Shown here: in pieces, positions 29,081-41,122 of the stretch
Numbering within the stretch: the first letter of the stretch is position 1
Layout of the letters: every line of letters starts with the position of its first letter
From: Syngnathus acus
Lineage: Eukaryota > Chordata > Actinopteri > Syngnathiformes > Syngnathidae
Reading direction: 5' to 3'
DNA: 64,000 nt
Assembly: GCF_901709675.1 (NCBI RefSeq)
Contig: NC_051095.1
Coordinates: 16,225,956-16,289,955 of the forward strand
Position numbers and translations under genes: made by a program
Notes under the pieces: model-generated
The model's input: the letters and a program-made list of their open reading frames with translations, nothing else
Databases searched by the model: none
What the model was told of the DNA's origin: nothing

Positions 29081-29189
29081 TTTATCCATTGACGCAATTC
29101 TAAAATATGTCACACATTTTACCCGTAGTATCAATTTATTGTTAAAAAAAAAAAAAAGTCAAGGATTGTTTTCATGCAGTCCTGATTCT

Positions 29190-29290
29190 CATTCATCAAT
29201 TTTCAACACCATTTATCCAGTTTAGGGTCGTGTGGGGTGCTGGAGCATATCCCAGTTGACAAAAGTAGACTATAACCTGAACTGCCAGCC
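29190..29290 (-). repeat. Dispersed fish repeat, copy 2
   Basis: Read on the minus strand it carries the CAACTGGGATATGCTCCAGC and ATAAATGG modules of the family also seen at 13.3, 33.4 and 39.5 kb. Confidence 0.6.
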
Positions 29291-29928
29291 AGGCACAGGT
29301 ATCTATAAAAATGAACAACTATTCCAACCCGCATGCAATAATTTAACCCATGCTGCCCACACACAAGTCAGTCATCAGCGATTCAATCTGTTATTTTGGC
29401 TGTTAAATCAACTTTTATACCATACTTGGAAATAGTAAACTGAAGGAGGGGGGGCGTGGTATAACAAAATCACTATTAATTATTAACAGAATAAATTAAT
29501 AACAGAATTAACAGCAAATAGTCAGCAGGGTTGTGTGTAATATATTTTTTTATTTTAATTAGCAGTTCGTAAAACAACACATAAAACAATAATAACAACA
29601 ATTTATCAAAGCATGAATTTACTAAGCCAATGATAAAACTGCATGAAAACAACCATAACTTGTATGTAAAAATGAAAAGAAAGGCTTTGGACAAACCGGG
29701 ACAGTGGCATATAGTGGATATATAAAGTCTACACACCCCTGTTCAAATTTCGGGTTTTTCTGATGTTGGGAAAAAAACAAAAACTTTTTATTCCTATTAC
29801 CACAACCTATAACAACACAATTAAATTATTGTTGTAATATTTGGGAGGGAGGAAGTAAATAAATAAATTCAGATGTAAAGAAAGGTGGGATTTGCATACC
29901 ATCAGTATTAGCCATTCAAAGTCAAAGT

Positions 29929-30115
29929 CAAAAGTCAAAGTCAGCTTTATTGTCAATCCCTTCATATGGCAAGACACACAAAGAAACCGAAATTCCGTTT
30001 CCTCTATCCCACGGTGACGAGACATACAAGTAGACGACACAAAATAAAAACAAGAAGGCACAAACAACAAATAATAAATAAAAAATAATAAATAAATAAA
30101 ATGATATGAAATGAA
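29929..30115 (-). mobile_element. LINE 3' tail, inverted copy
   Basis: The inverse complement reads through AATAAAGCTGACTTTGACTT and matches the tail of the LINE at 25.4-25.64 kb with few differences. It includes the AAGACACACAAAGAAACCGA and CACGGTGACGAGACATACAA segments and the AT-rich TTATTTATT stretch. Only the 3' end is present. Confidence 0.85.
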
Positions 30116-30610
30116 GTGAAATAAAATTCACCTCCAAACTCAGGTTAAATGGGAGTCGGCACACACCTCTCACCAATTTAAGTGCCTCAGATTAAGCCCC
30201 GGTGAAGTTTAAATGATCTTGTGGGCTTTTGTTGACAATTTATTTTCTAGCAGAAGCCTGAAGCAAAATCTTCCTGGTAACACTTGACACTATCACAAAC
30301 TATTTGTAATTCCAGACTCCTTGTCTAAGACCTGAGTTCTGGCTGGGGGAAAAAAAATCCACTGCCCTCAAACAAGATGCTGGCACCATGAAGCTTCACG
30401 AGGTATGATGTTATTTTCGTTGATGAGATGTTTGGTGTGCAACCTTTTGGAATTATATCTAAAAACTTAAATTTGGGGTTCTTTTTGTGACCAATGAGGT
30501 TCTCATATCTCCCCGTTTGCTTTTTAATTTTGTCAGTAAATAGATTTATGGCTAATAAATCCAATGGGAATGTTTACCTGCCCAGTCATTTGTAACGCTA
30601 CAGTGTGCCT
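30116..30610. other. AT-rich spacer upstream of V1
   Basis: No gene, no bounded repeat and no coding similarity recognised. Confidence 0.5.
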
Positions 30611-30616
30611 CTTTGG

Positions 30617-30632
30617 CCACATGGTGTCGCTA
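30617..30632 (+). promoter_or_regulatory. CSE/CTCF-like promoter motif of V1
   Basis: CCACATGGTGTCGCTAT fits the clustered-protocadherin CSE, a CTCF site containing a CGCT box. It lies about 180 bp before ATG 30798, the expected spacing. Confidence 0.65.
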
Positions 30633-30797
30633 TTACCCTTTACTGTGTAGCATAATTCATCTGATCCACATTTAAATCTCGACACACCCGTTGTAAAGGG
30701 TGGAGACATCTTTCTTTCCCATCCGATGTTGCTATTTGAAAGAGTTTGCTTCTCTGAGACATGCCTTGAGGAATTCTTTAAAACATTTTTTAGATAA

Positions 30798-33233
30798 ATG
30801 GCGTTTTGCCTTCCCCAAAACATGCCAGTCATGTGCCGTGAGGGACAAAGGATGGATTTTTGGATGGGGCTCTTTGTGTTACTTGCAGCATGGCCGGCTG
30901 CTTTGTCCGTGACACGTTACTCCATCCCCGAGGAGATGGAGAGGGGCTCCGTGGTGGCCAATCTTGCGGCCGATCTGGGACTGGAGCCTGGAGGCTTGGC
31001 ACAAAGAGAGGTAAAACTTGATATTTTTCACAACAAAAAATATCTGGATGTGAATAAGAAGACGGGTGAACTGCTCATCGTGGAGACAATGGACAGAGAA
31101 TATCTTTGCCCCTCCAAACCAGCCTCTTGTCTGCTTAAACTTGATGTAATAATAGAAAGCCCATTGCGCATATTTAATATTGAGCTTGGAATAACTGATA
31201 TCAATGACAACGCGCCATATTTTAGACGAGATAGGGTAGAATTGGATGTGTCTGAGTCTGCGACGCCAGGGGAGAGATTCTCCCTCCCCAATGCAGTGGA
31301 TCCCGATGTGGGTATTAATACAATTAAAACATACAAGCTCAGCCCCAGTCAGCATTTTGCCATTGAAATCCAGACAGGTACTGATGGGACACAGTATGTA
31401 GATTTAGTTTTGACCAGGTCTTTGGACCGAGAGGAGACTGCAGTCCATAATTTAATACTAACAGCGGTTGACGGCGGGAATCCAGTGCGCTCCGGCACTG
31501 CTAATATTATTGTGAAAGTGCAAGATACAAATGACAACCCACCTCGATTTGAAAAGCAGATTTATACAGTTAACATGACAGAGAATTCCCCCATCGGAAC
31601 CACCGTGATCAAGCTAAATGCGACAGATCTCGACGAGGGGCAAAATTCAGAGCTTGTGTACTCATTCACACTTTACACGTCAGAAAAAACCCAAGACGTG
31701 TTTGCAATCAACCCCAACACTGGGGAAATAACAGTGAAGGGGACCATTGACTATGAAGACATGAAATTTTATGAGATGCACATTGAGGCGAGGGATAAAG
31801 GCATATATCCACTCCTGGGCCAGTGTAAAGTGGTCGTCCATGTTACGGACATGAATGACAATTATCCTGAAATCACCCTCCAGTCTGTTAAAAACACAGT
31901 AAACGAGGACGTGCCTGTTGGAACTGTCATTGCCCTGGTAGATATTAGAGACAGAGACACGGGTGATAATGGCAAAGTCCATTTATTCATTCATGACTCA
32001 ATCCCTTTTGTTTTAAATAAGTCATCAGACAGACCGTTGCATTATGAGCTTGTTGTGTCCAAACCTTTGGATCGTGAATTAGTCCCTGATTATGAAATCA
32101 CACTAATAGTCAAAGATTCAGGAAGGCCACCATTATCTGATAATGAAACAATTACCATGCATCTGCTGGATGTCAACGATAACGCGCCACACTTCCCTCA
32201 GTCCTTTTACACCATCCGCGTGATGGAGAATAACGCTCCTGGCGCCTTGCTCAGTTCCCTCAGCGCGTTTGACCCTGACCTCCACGAGAACCAGTACCTG
32301 GTTTACTTCATCCTGGAGAAGGAAATCGCCAACACCTCCATGTCCATGCTGTTCTCCATCAACCCGGAGAACGGCAACCTTTACGCACTCAAGACTTTTG
32401 ACTATGAGATGGAGAAAGAGTTCCTCTTCCACATCGAGGCCCGAGACTCTGGCTCTCCTCCGCTCAGCAGCAACGTAACGGTCCACATCATCATCGTGGA
32501 TCAAAATGACAACGCCCCTGTAATCGTCTCTCCGTGGAGAGCGCACGGCTCGGTGGTGGAAGAGAAGCTCCCCAGATCCACCGACAAAGGCTCTCTGGTG
32601 GCCAAGGTGATCGCTTTGGATGTGGATTCTGTGCACAACTCTCGCGTCACCTACCAGTTCCTGCAGGTGACGGACGCCTCCTTGTTCAGTCTGGACCAGT
32701 ACAACGGAGAGATCCGCACCATGAGGATGTTCAGCTACAAGGATTCGCGCCACCAGAGACTGGTGGTGGTCGCCAAGGACAACGGAGAGCCGGCTCTCTC
32801 TGCGACAGTCACCATCAAGCTGTCCACGGTGGAGACGGCCGTCAAGGCCTACTCGGACATGACCGAGGTGCCTCTGGAATACGACATCTTCTCCGACCTC
32901 AACTTGTATCTCGTCATCGGTCTTGGCTCGGTGTCCTTCCTGCTGCTCATCACCATTTTGGTCACCATCGTGCTCAAGTGTCAAAAGGTCAAGCCCAGCA
33001 AAACGGCTCCTCCCTGCAGGAACAGCGTGATCAGCGAGCGGAACTCCACCATCGCAGATTCCACTCTGGTCTCCAACGATGCCTACTGGTACAGTCTCTT
33101 CCTGGCCGAGACCAGGAAAGGAAAGCTGGTGGTCAGGCAGCCTATGCCGAAGGGCTCCAGGTACATCGTGTCCAGTATTCCCAGGAGCACTGGCGTGTCT
33201 GAGACCAGCGATTCCGCTCCTTCCACCTTGCAG
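30798..33233 (+). CDS. Clustered protocadherin variable exon V1
   Basis: Encodes about 812 residues: signal peptide, EC1-6, membrane span and a variable tail ending STLQ, then a phase-0 donor CAG|GTAAAT. In-frame ATGs at 30798, 30822, 30831 and 30852 all precede the hydrophobic signal segment (MGLFVLLAAWPAALS before VTRYSIPEE), so the exact start is uncertain. Linker motifs DINDNAP, DTNDNPP, DMNDNYP, DVNDNAP and DQNDNAP mark the repeats. EC1-4 are the most divergent of V1-V6 and AT-richer. From about 32165, at the end of EC4, the sequence becomes almost identical to V2-V6 and GC-rich. No constant exon follows, so it must splice to exons outside the window. Without splicing it adds VN and stops. 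Alpha subcluster is my preferred placement, gamma the alternative. Confidence 0.93.
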
Positions 33234-33242
33234 GTAAATTAA

Positions 33243-33785
33243 TTTTCATCTTGTTAAATGGTGTTTAAAATGATCAAGTTTCTTATCATAGTCGGCTTCT
33301 ATTACTCAGCAGTTGTCCACTGTTTAGTGGGCGTTTCTTCTGACCTCTCTAAAGACTCGGGTTCATTTTCCACTCACTGATGGTGTGGATGTGAGTGAAA
33401 ATGGTTGTCTGTCTCTATATGTGCACTGTATCTTGAATTGTGACCAATCCAGAGTGAAGTCTGCCTTTTGCTGCATGTCAACTGGGAGAGGCTCCAGCTT
33501 TCCCATAACCTTGACAAGAAGTTAAGAAAACTGGTGGCTAATAATAATGATAATAATAATAATAATAATAATAATGCAGATTTTCTGCACGAATATAATT
33601 GTAATTGTGATGTCATTTATGAGGCCATCATAAAAGTAAATAAATTGTCATGTAAGAATAACCAAGGAACTCTTGACTCGAAAATATAAAAAAATTAATC
33701 GGATAATAACTTTAACCTATTAAAATTATGGAACACAATACAGTAATTCAAACACTGCTTCGTGTTATACAGCATATTGCACATT
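33243..33785. other. V1-V2 spacer with a fish repeat and an AAT run
   Basis: A diverged plus-strand copy of the dispersed fish repeat occupies about 33365-33530 (AATGGTTGTCTGTCTCTAT, then CAACTGGGAGAGGCTCCAGC). It is followed by an (AAT)n run at 33543-33575. No coding sequence. Confidence 0.7.
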
Positions 33786-33789
33786 AAGA

Positions 33790-33826
33790 CCGAGGGTGGC
33801 GCTATCTAGCCTTGTTTTTATAACAC
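33790..33826 (+). promoter_or_regulatory. CSE/CTCF-like motif and TATA-like box of V2
   Basis: CCGAGGGTGGCGCTATCT (33790-33807) matches the CSE with its GGCGCT core. A TTTTTATAACA TATA-like box follows within about 10 bp. The motif lies about 255 bp before ATG 34062. Confidence 0.72.
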
Positions 33827-34061
33827 GACCTACTGATCGGAAATACGATGACAGCGGCGGATTTCTTTTTTTCATCGTAAAGAGGGAAGGGGAAGAAAGG
33901 GACAGCTCCCTGGTGCTGAAATCAACACGGGAAACGGTCACGCGTCTTTTGGAGTCTCGGTCGGATTAAACTAGTTTACATCGTGTTTGCGGGAATATCT
34001 TTAGCAGTAAAGGCAAGCCCGTTTCATCACCTTCAGTATAGCGTGCCGCGATTTGGAAATA

Positions 34062-36467
34062 ATGGACTTCTCAGAGACAATGAGGCCAAACAAAAGGTAC
34101 GTGCACCTCCTTGTGTTGCTGTACACGGTTCACGTTTTGGCTTCCGTGACTCATTATTCCATCCCCGAGGAGCTCAAAGAAGGATCCGTTGTTGCCAACC
34201 TTGCGAATGATCTCAGCTTGGATGTTGCAAGTCTGATTAGACGAAAAATGCGTGTCGACATTATTGCCAACAAAAAATATCTGGATGTGAACAAAGAGAC
34301 TGGGGAACTCTATATTGTGGAAAAGATTGACAGGGAACATATTTGCAACACAAAAGGGACGTCATCATGCTATCTCAAGCTGGAAGTGACGCTGGAAAAC
34401 CCACTACGAATTTTTAACATAGAATTAGAAATACTAGACATGAATGACAACGCCCCTCAGTTCAGACGAGAGGCCATTCATTTGGATTTATATGAGTCCA
34501 CTCCAGCAGGGGAGAGATTCTCTTTAAGCAATGCAGTCGATCCTGATGTGGGGAGCAATTCAGTGAGCACCTATCGTCTGAGTGAAAGTGAGCATTTTAA
34601 TATTGAGGTTCAGACAGGTAGAGATGGATCCAAATTGGCAGATTTGATATTGAAAAAGACATTAGACCGAGAGCAGCAAGCGTTGCACAATTTAATACTA
34701 ACGGCAGTAGATGGCGGTACACCTCCACGTTCTGGAACCGTCAGTATTATTGTTCACGTTTTAGACAATAATGACAATGCCCCTCTGTTTGATAAGTCTA
34801 TTTACAATGTTAAAATAATGGAAAATTCTCCTATCGGAAGCCTTGTTATTGATCTAAATGCTACTGACTTGGATGAGGGATCAAATTCTGATTTAACATA
34901 CACATATAGTTTATATACACCGGAGAAAACACAAAACACTTTTAATTTGAATCCTTCTACTGGCGAGATTACTGTTAAAGGAATGCTGAATTATGAAGAT
35001 TTTAGGATTTATGATATGGAAGTTATAGCAGCAGATAAAGGTGTCACTAGTTTATCAGGACAATGTACGATCAAAATCCAAATTGAGGACATGAATGACA
35101 ACCATCCAGAAATATCCATTAAATCTTTTCATACTCCTGTTAGTGAAAACATTGATGTTGACACAGTGATAGCGGTGGTCAGCGTGAGCGATAAGGACTC
35201 GGGAAATAATGGAGTGGTGGACCTTCACATTCCACATAATATGCCTTTCACACTGAAGGAGTCTCCAGATAACTATTATAAGTTAGTAGTTTCCGAGCCA
35301 TTGGACCGCGAGAAGGTTCCGGAATACGAAATCACCTTCACTGTTACCGACAGGGGCTCCCCTCCTTTAAGTGACAATGAAACCATGACTTTGCAGCTGC
35401 TGGATGTCAATGACAATGTCCCACACTTCCCTCAGTCCTTTTACACCATCCGCGTGATGGAGAATAACGCTCCAGGCGCCTTGCTCAGTTCCCTCAGCGC
35501 GTTTGACCCTGACCTCCACGAGAACCAGTACCTGGTTTACTTCATCCTAGAGAAGGAGATTGCCAACACCTCCATGTCCATGCTGTTCTCCATCAACCCA
35601 GAGAACGGCAACCTTTACGCTCTCAAGACCTTTGACTATGAGATGGAGAAGGAGTTCCTCTTCCACATTGAGGCCCGAGACTCGGGTTCTCCTCCGCTCA
35701 GCAGCAACATGACGGTCCACATCATCATCGTGGATCAGAACGATAACGCCCCTGTGATTGTCTCTCCATGGCGTGCGCACGGCTCGGTGGTGGAGGAGAA
35801 GATCCCCAGATCCACCGATAAAGGCTCTCTGGTGGCCAAGGTGATCGCCTTGGATGTGGATTCCGTGCACAACTCTCGCGTCACCTACCAGTTCCTGCAG
35901 GTGACGGACGCCTCCTTGTTCAGTCTGGACCAGTACAATGGAGAGATCCGCACCATGAGGATGTTCAGCTACAAGGATTCGCGCCACCAGAGATTGGTTG
36001 TGGTCGCCAAGGACAACGGGGAGCCGGCTCTCTCGGCGACAGTCACCATCAAGCTGTCCACGGTGGAGATGGCCGTCAAGGCCTACTCGGACATGACCGA
36101 GGTGCCTCTGGAATACGACATTTTCTCCGACCTCAACCTGTATTTGGTCATCGGTCTGGGCTCGGTGTCCTTCCTGCTGCTCATCACCATCTTGGTTACC
36201 ATCGTGCTCAAGTGTCAGAACGTCAAGCCCAGCAAAGCGGCTCCTCCCTGCAGGAACAGCGTGATTAGCGAGCGGAACTCCACCATCGCAGATTCCACTC
36301 TGGTGTCCAATGATGCCTACTGGTACAGTCTCTTTCTGGCCGAGACCAGGAAAGGAAAGCTGGTGGTCAGGCAGCCTATGCCGAAGGGCTCCAGGTACAT
36401 CGTGTCCAGTATTCCCAGGAGCACTGGGATGTCTGAGACCAGCGACTCTGCTCCTTCCACCTTGCAG
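34062..36467 (+). CDS. Clustered protocadherin variable exon V2
   Basis: Encodes about 802 residues. I use ATG 34062 because the open frame upstream begins with TTG. The N-terminus MDFSETMRPNKRY leads into a signal peptide before VTHYSIPEE. EC1-6 carry the usual DMNDNAP, DNNDNAP, DMNDNHP, DVNDNVP and DQNDNAP linkers. The membrane span is at about 692-716, and the 84-residue tail contains YWYSLFLAETRKGKLVVRQP and ends STLQ. EC3-EC4 are nearly identical to V3 and V4, and EC5 to the tail is nearly identical to all of V1-V6. Private changes in the shared part include QNVKPSK (Lys to Asn), VEMAV and SSNMTV. The phase-0 donor is CAG|GTATGA, so readthrough adds one Val. Confidence 0.95.
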
Positions 36468-36660
36468 GTATGAGTAATTTACTTAAAACTTACTAATTCA
36501 TACAGTGAAAACATATTTCTGATTGCAGTTTTCAATTAAATCACCAACAACCTTACAAATCATATAACATGGAGTATTTACAGCGTATTGAAACAATGAT
36601 GACTCAAAATACAGTGTATTACAACCCATTTGACTTTTGATGTATGTCGAGCGGTAAGAA

Positions 36661-36692
36661 ACCAGAGGGAGGCGCTGTTTGACCAATAAAAT
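36661..36692 (+). promoter_or_regulatory. CSE/CTCF-like motif of V3
   Basis: ACCAGAGGGAGGCGCTGTTT is an excellent CSE match (GGCGCTGTTTG core, shared with V4 and V7). An AATAAAAT TATA-like element follows at once. It lies about 285 bp before ATG 36961. A second TATATAA is at 36807-36813. Confidence 0.78.
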
Positions 36693-36960
36693 AGTCCGTG
36701 CGTGACGCAGTGATTGGTGTAACGTTGCTATTCGGGCAGACGAAAAAAAAAAAAAACCACACACACCACAATGGTTCAGGCCGATACCACGGCCACCTGA
36801 ATTAGATATATAACCAGTTACCGTTGTGCAGGTTTCTGCAGCTTGTCAGGGTGAAACGCACGAGCGCTTTTGGAGAACAAGACAGTTAGAGGAATCAAAC
36901 TCTCATTTGGATTACTAATATTTTTATCCGAGCTGAAATTGAACGGATCCGCACACAACA

Positions 36961-39369
36961 ATGGGGTTCGTTTTACTGATGTGTTCTTGTAAGAGGTACG
37001 TGCTGCTCTTTGTGTTTTTTTCCTTTGTTCATCGAGCACCTGCTTCTGTCACACATTATTCAATTCCTGAAGAAATGAAGGAAGGATCAATAGTTGCCAA
37101 CATTGCCAACGATCTGAGCTTGGATGTTAAAACACTAAACAAGAGGAAAATGCGGCTGGATATAATTGCAAACAAGCGATATTTGGACGTGAGAAGGGAC
37201 ACTGGTGAACTGTATATTGTAGAGAAAATTGACAGGGAAATACTTTGTACAAGTAAATCATCAGCTTCTTGCTATCTAAAACTGGAAGTGATTTTAGACA
37301 ATCCCGTGCGAATTTTTAACATCGAGGTGGAAATAATGGATATGAACGACAACGCCCCTAAATTTAGGAGAGACGTCATTCATTTGGACATATCCGAATC
37401 AACACCGAAAGGAGAGAGATTCTCTCTCAGCAATGCAGTTGATCCGGATGTTGGAAGTAATACGGTGAAAACGTATAGTCTAAGTGAAAATGAGCATTTT
37501 GACATTGAAGTTCAGACTGGAAGGGATGGGTCCAAATTTGCTGAATTAATACTGAAAGAGATGTTAGACCGAGAGAAGCAGGCTGTGCACAATTTAATGT
37601 TGACGGCAGTAGATGGTGGCAAACCTCCACGTTCTGGGACGGCCAGAATTATTGTTCAAGTGTTAGACACAAATGATAATGCGCCACTGTTTGACAAATC
37701 TGTTTACAATGTTAAAATAATGGAAAATTCCCCGATTGGAAGCCTTGTTATAGATCTAAATGCGACTGACTTGGATGAGGGATCAAATTCTGATTTAACA
37801 TATTCATACAGTTTGTATACGCCAGAGAAAACACAAAACACTTTTAATTTGAATCCTTCAACTGGCGAGATTACTGTTAAAGGAATGCTGAATTATGAAG
37901 ATTTTAGGATTTATGATATGGAAGTTATAGCAGCAGATAGAGGTGTCACTAGTTTATCAGGACAATGTACGATCAAAATTCAAATTGAGGACATGAATGA
38001 CAACCATCCAGAAATATCCATCAAATCTTTTCATACTCCCGTGAGTGAAAACATTGATGTAGACACAGTGATAGCGGTGGTCAGCGTGAGTGATAAGGAC
38101 TCGGGAAATAATGGAGTGGTGGACCTTCACATTCCACATAATATGCCTTTCACACTGAAGGAGTCTCCGGATAACTATTATAAGTTAGTGGTTTCCGAGC
38201 CATTGGACCGCGAGAAGGTTCCGGAATACGAAATCACCTTCACTGTTACCGACAGGGGCTCCCCTCCTTTAAGTGACAATGAAACCATGACTTTGCAGCT
38301 GCTGGATGTCAATGACAATGTCCCACACTTCCCTCAGTCCTTTTACACCATCCGCGTGATGGAGAATAACGCTCCTGGCGCCTTGCTCAGTTCCCTCAGT
38401 GCGTTTGACCCTGACCTCCACGAGAACCAGTACCTGGTTTACTTCATCCTAGAGAAGGAGATTGCCAACACCTCCATGTCTATGCTGTTCTCCATCAACC
38501 CAGAGAACGGCAACCTTTACGCTCTCAAGACCTTTGACTATGAGATGGAGAAGGAGTTCCTCTTCCACATCGAGGCCCGAGACTCGGGTTCTCCTCCGCT
38601 CAGCAGCAACGTGACGGTCCACATCATCATCGTGGATCAGAACGACAACGCCCCCGTGATCGTCTCTCCGTGGCGCGCGCACGGCTCGGTGGTGGAGGAG
38701 AAGATCCCTAGATCCACCGACAAAGGCTCTCTGGTGGCCAAGGTGATCGCCTTGGATGTGGATTCCGTGCACAACTCTCGTGTCACCTACCAGTTCCTGC
38801 AGGTGACGGACGCCTCCTTGTTCAGCCTGGACCAGTACAACGGAGAGATCCGCACCATGAGGATGTTCAGCTACAAGGATTCGCGCCACCAGAGACTGGT
38901 TGTGGTCGCCAAGGACAACGGGGAGCCGGCTCTCTCGGCGACAGTCACTATCAAGCTGTCCACGGTGGAGACGGCCATCAAGGCCTACTCGGACATGACC
39001 GAGGTGCCTCTGGAATACGACATTTTCTCCGACCTCAACCTGTATCTGGTCATTGGTCTGGGCTCGGTGTCCTTCCTGCTGCTCATCACCATCTTGGTCA
39101 CCATCGTGCTCAAGTGTCAGAAGGTCAAGCCCAGCAAAGCGGCTCCTCCCTGCAGGAACAGCGTGATCAGCGAGAGGAACTCCACCATCGCAGATTCCAC
39201 TCTGGTGTCCAACGATGCCTACTGGTACAGTCTCTTTCTGGCCGAGACCAGGAAAGGAAAGCTGGTGGTCAGGCAGCCTATGCCGAAAGGCTCCAGGTAC
39301 ATCGTGTCCAGTATTCCCAGGAGTACCGGGGTGTCAGAGACCAGTGACTCTGCCCCATCTACCTTGCAG
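36961..39369 (+). CDS. Clustered protocadherin variable exon V3
   Basis: Encodes about 803 residues from ATG 36961 (CACAACAATGGGG context). Signal peptide MGFVLLMCSCKRYVLLFVFF and onward precedes VTHYSIPEEMKEGS. EC1-6, membrane span and STLQ tail are as in V2. EC1-2 are its own (for example RYLDVRRDTGELYIVEKIDR), EC3-4 nearly match V2 and V4, and EC5 to the tail match the whole group. It ends at donor CAG|GTATGTGG. Unlike its neighbours, unspliced readthrough stays open for 52 codons and runs into a repeat, giving a possible but unsupported longer isoform. Constant exons are not in the window. Confidence 0.95.
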
Positions 39370-40880
39370 GTATGTGGTCAGTGGACCCTTTTGATTTCAA
39401 ATGTAATCAGAATTTCTGAATTTATTGCAGTGTGTCACGATGCTGGTTTATTCATTCATGCATCTCTCAAACCGACTATCTTCATAAGGGTCATTGGGCG
39501 TCCCAGAGCCTATCCTAGCCATCTTTGAGTGGTCGGGGGGGTACACCCTGAACTGGTCGCCAGAAAATCACAGGCCATGTTGGTTATCCTTACACTTGAA
39601 GATTTTTACCTCGTTGGTGTCATTTAAATGATGATGTTTTATTTGACCATACAACCATGAACGGACATCAGTTAAGATAACCTAGCCAAAAGTGGATGGA
39701 TGGATAGATGATTTCTATATATAATAATTATAAACATATTTTTAAACAAAGCAAGTGAGCCAAACATTTTAAGCTAATTTTATAATTATTCTGTAAATCA
39801 ACACTTCTAACGGCGATTAAAAGAGGCACACCCAAATATAAAACAACTATATATTTCTAGACATCTGTTCCCACAGATCATAAGGCTCATTGTTAAAATA
39901 GTTTCTGAATACTGTAGTAAAATAAATGATAGTGTATTTTGTATGTCATCTGTTCTATTTTTAATTAAAGTCATACAATTTGAGTATTTAAATTGATAAG
40001 GTATTGCTTGATTCTTTATAGTCTGAGTATTTAGTATTGTAGCTGTGCATGTTTTGTTTTTCTAAAAAAAAAAAATAATGTCAATCACAGCATACTTGGT
40101 TTTATTGGAAATTTGTAAGTACTTAAATTCTTGCTTTTCAAATCATGTGCACTTTCAATACTGCTGGATTAAAAATTGGAGCAATCTAGGAAGTTGGGTA
40201 AATTTGACCCAATTTGTCGGCTCGTTTTGTACAAACAATGGGATTGTTTGTGCAAAACAATCCAGGAAGTTGGGTCAAATTAACAATTGGATTGTTTTTG
40301 ACCCATCAGTATTAAGAGTGTGACTTCCAGCGTAGTTTTGCATCAACTATTACTCCAAGAATATTATCATACACACTTTTTAAAAATAATTTACCGATTT
40401 GTACTTAGTTTTTGATTTGTCTGCATGCACACTTGATCACTGACCCCGTTAAAATAATTATATTACACTCCATATGAGTGAAAAAAATTAAATTGGAAAA
40501 TATGGACATTGGTTGCAGGCATTCAAATCATTTTTCATCAACCTAAATATGATTATATTTTCTCCACTATTAATGAAACATGATTTTAATGTGTGCCACC
40601 AATATTCCTTTTTTATGTAAGTCATTTTCAGTGTCTGAAAATAATAACAATAATAAACAATAGTGAAGAGTATTCTTTTACCTGTGGAAAGTATTGGGGA
40701 GTTTAGTGCCCTACTCAAGGGCACTTTACGGATTTGAGCCAGGCAGTTGGTACCTTTTAGTATAGTCCACATTGCTTACAACTTGTGGTAGAAATGTAGT
40801 AATAAATATATTTTTTGTTACGGGCGCGCGCAATCGATTTATACATAAACAAATGGGCTACATGAGTTGTCATGGGATTA
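39370..40880. other. V3-V4 spacer with repeat fragments
   Basis: A minus-strand copy of the dispersed fish repeat occupies about 39455-39590 (GGTCATTGGGCGTCCCAGAG, then CACCCTGAACTGGTCGCCAG). At 40190-40312 a GGAAGTTGGGT..AATTTGACCC-type motif occurs twice, partly inverted, with AACAATGGGATTGTTTGT between. The rest is AT-rich with no gene. Confidence 0.6.
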
Positions 40881-40883
40881 AAA

Positions 40884-40916
40884 ATAGTATGGTGGCGCTG
40901 TTTGTTGTATTTAAAA
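40884..40916 (+). promoter_or_regulatory. CSE/CTCF-like motif and TATA-like box of V4
   Basis: ATAGTATGGTGGCGCTGTTT (40884-40903) carries the GGTGGCGCTGTTTG core. TATTTAAAAG follows at 40908-40917. It lies about 240 bp before ATG 41123. Confidence 0.75.
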
Positions 40917-41122
40917 GACAGCTCATTGGCATCGTCATCCGGTCATGGGGCGGTGATGAAATAAACTGGACGATTTGCAGTGCTGAAATAACCGTCTGCC
41001 AATGCGGACAATCCGGAATACGTTTGCAATTACGCATTGTGGATATATTTCTATCCTGAAAGCGGACCTGACAAACTCGCATTTGGACCTATACTGAGGT
41101 GCAGTGAACGCTCACAAGAACA

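Larger units (their letters stand above)
27042..29920. other. 3' UTR and spacer between the delta-like gene and the tandem array
   Basis: The 3' UTR follows the stop at 27041; AATAAA hexamers are visible near 27509 and 27729. Beyond that the stretch is AT-rich with no coding exon. It carries two plus-oriented CTCF-like motifs, a GT/GC simple repeat at about 29021-29080 and a dispersed fish repeat near 29.2 kb, all listed separately. Confidence 0.6.
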
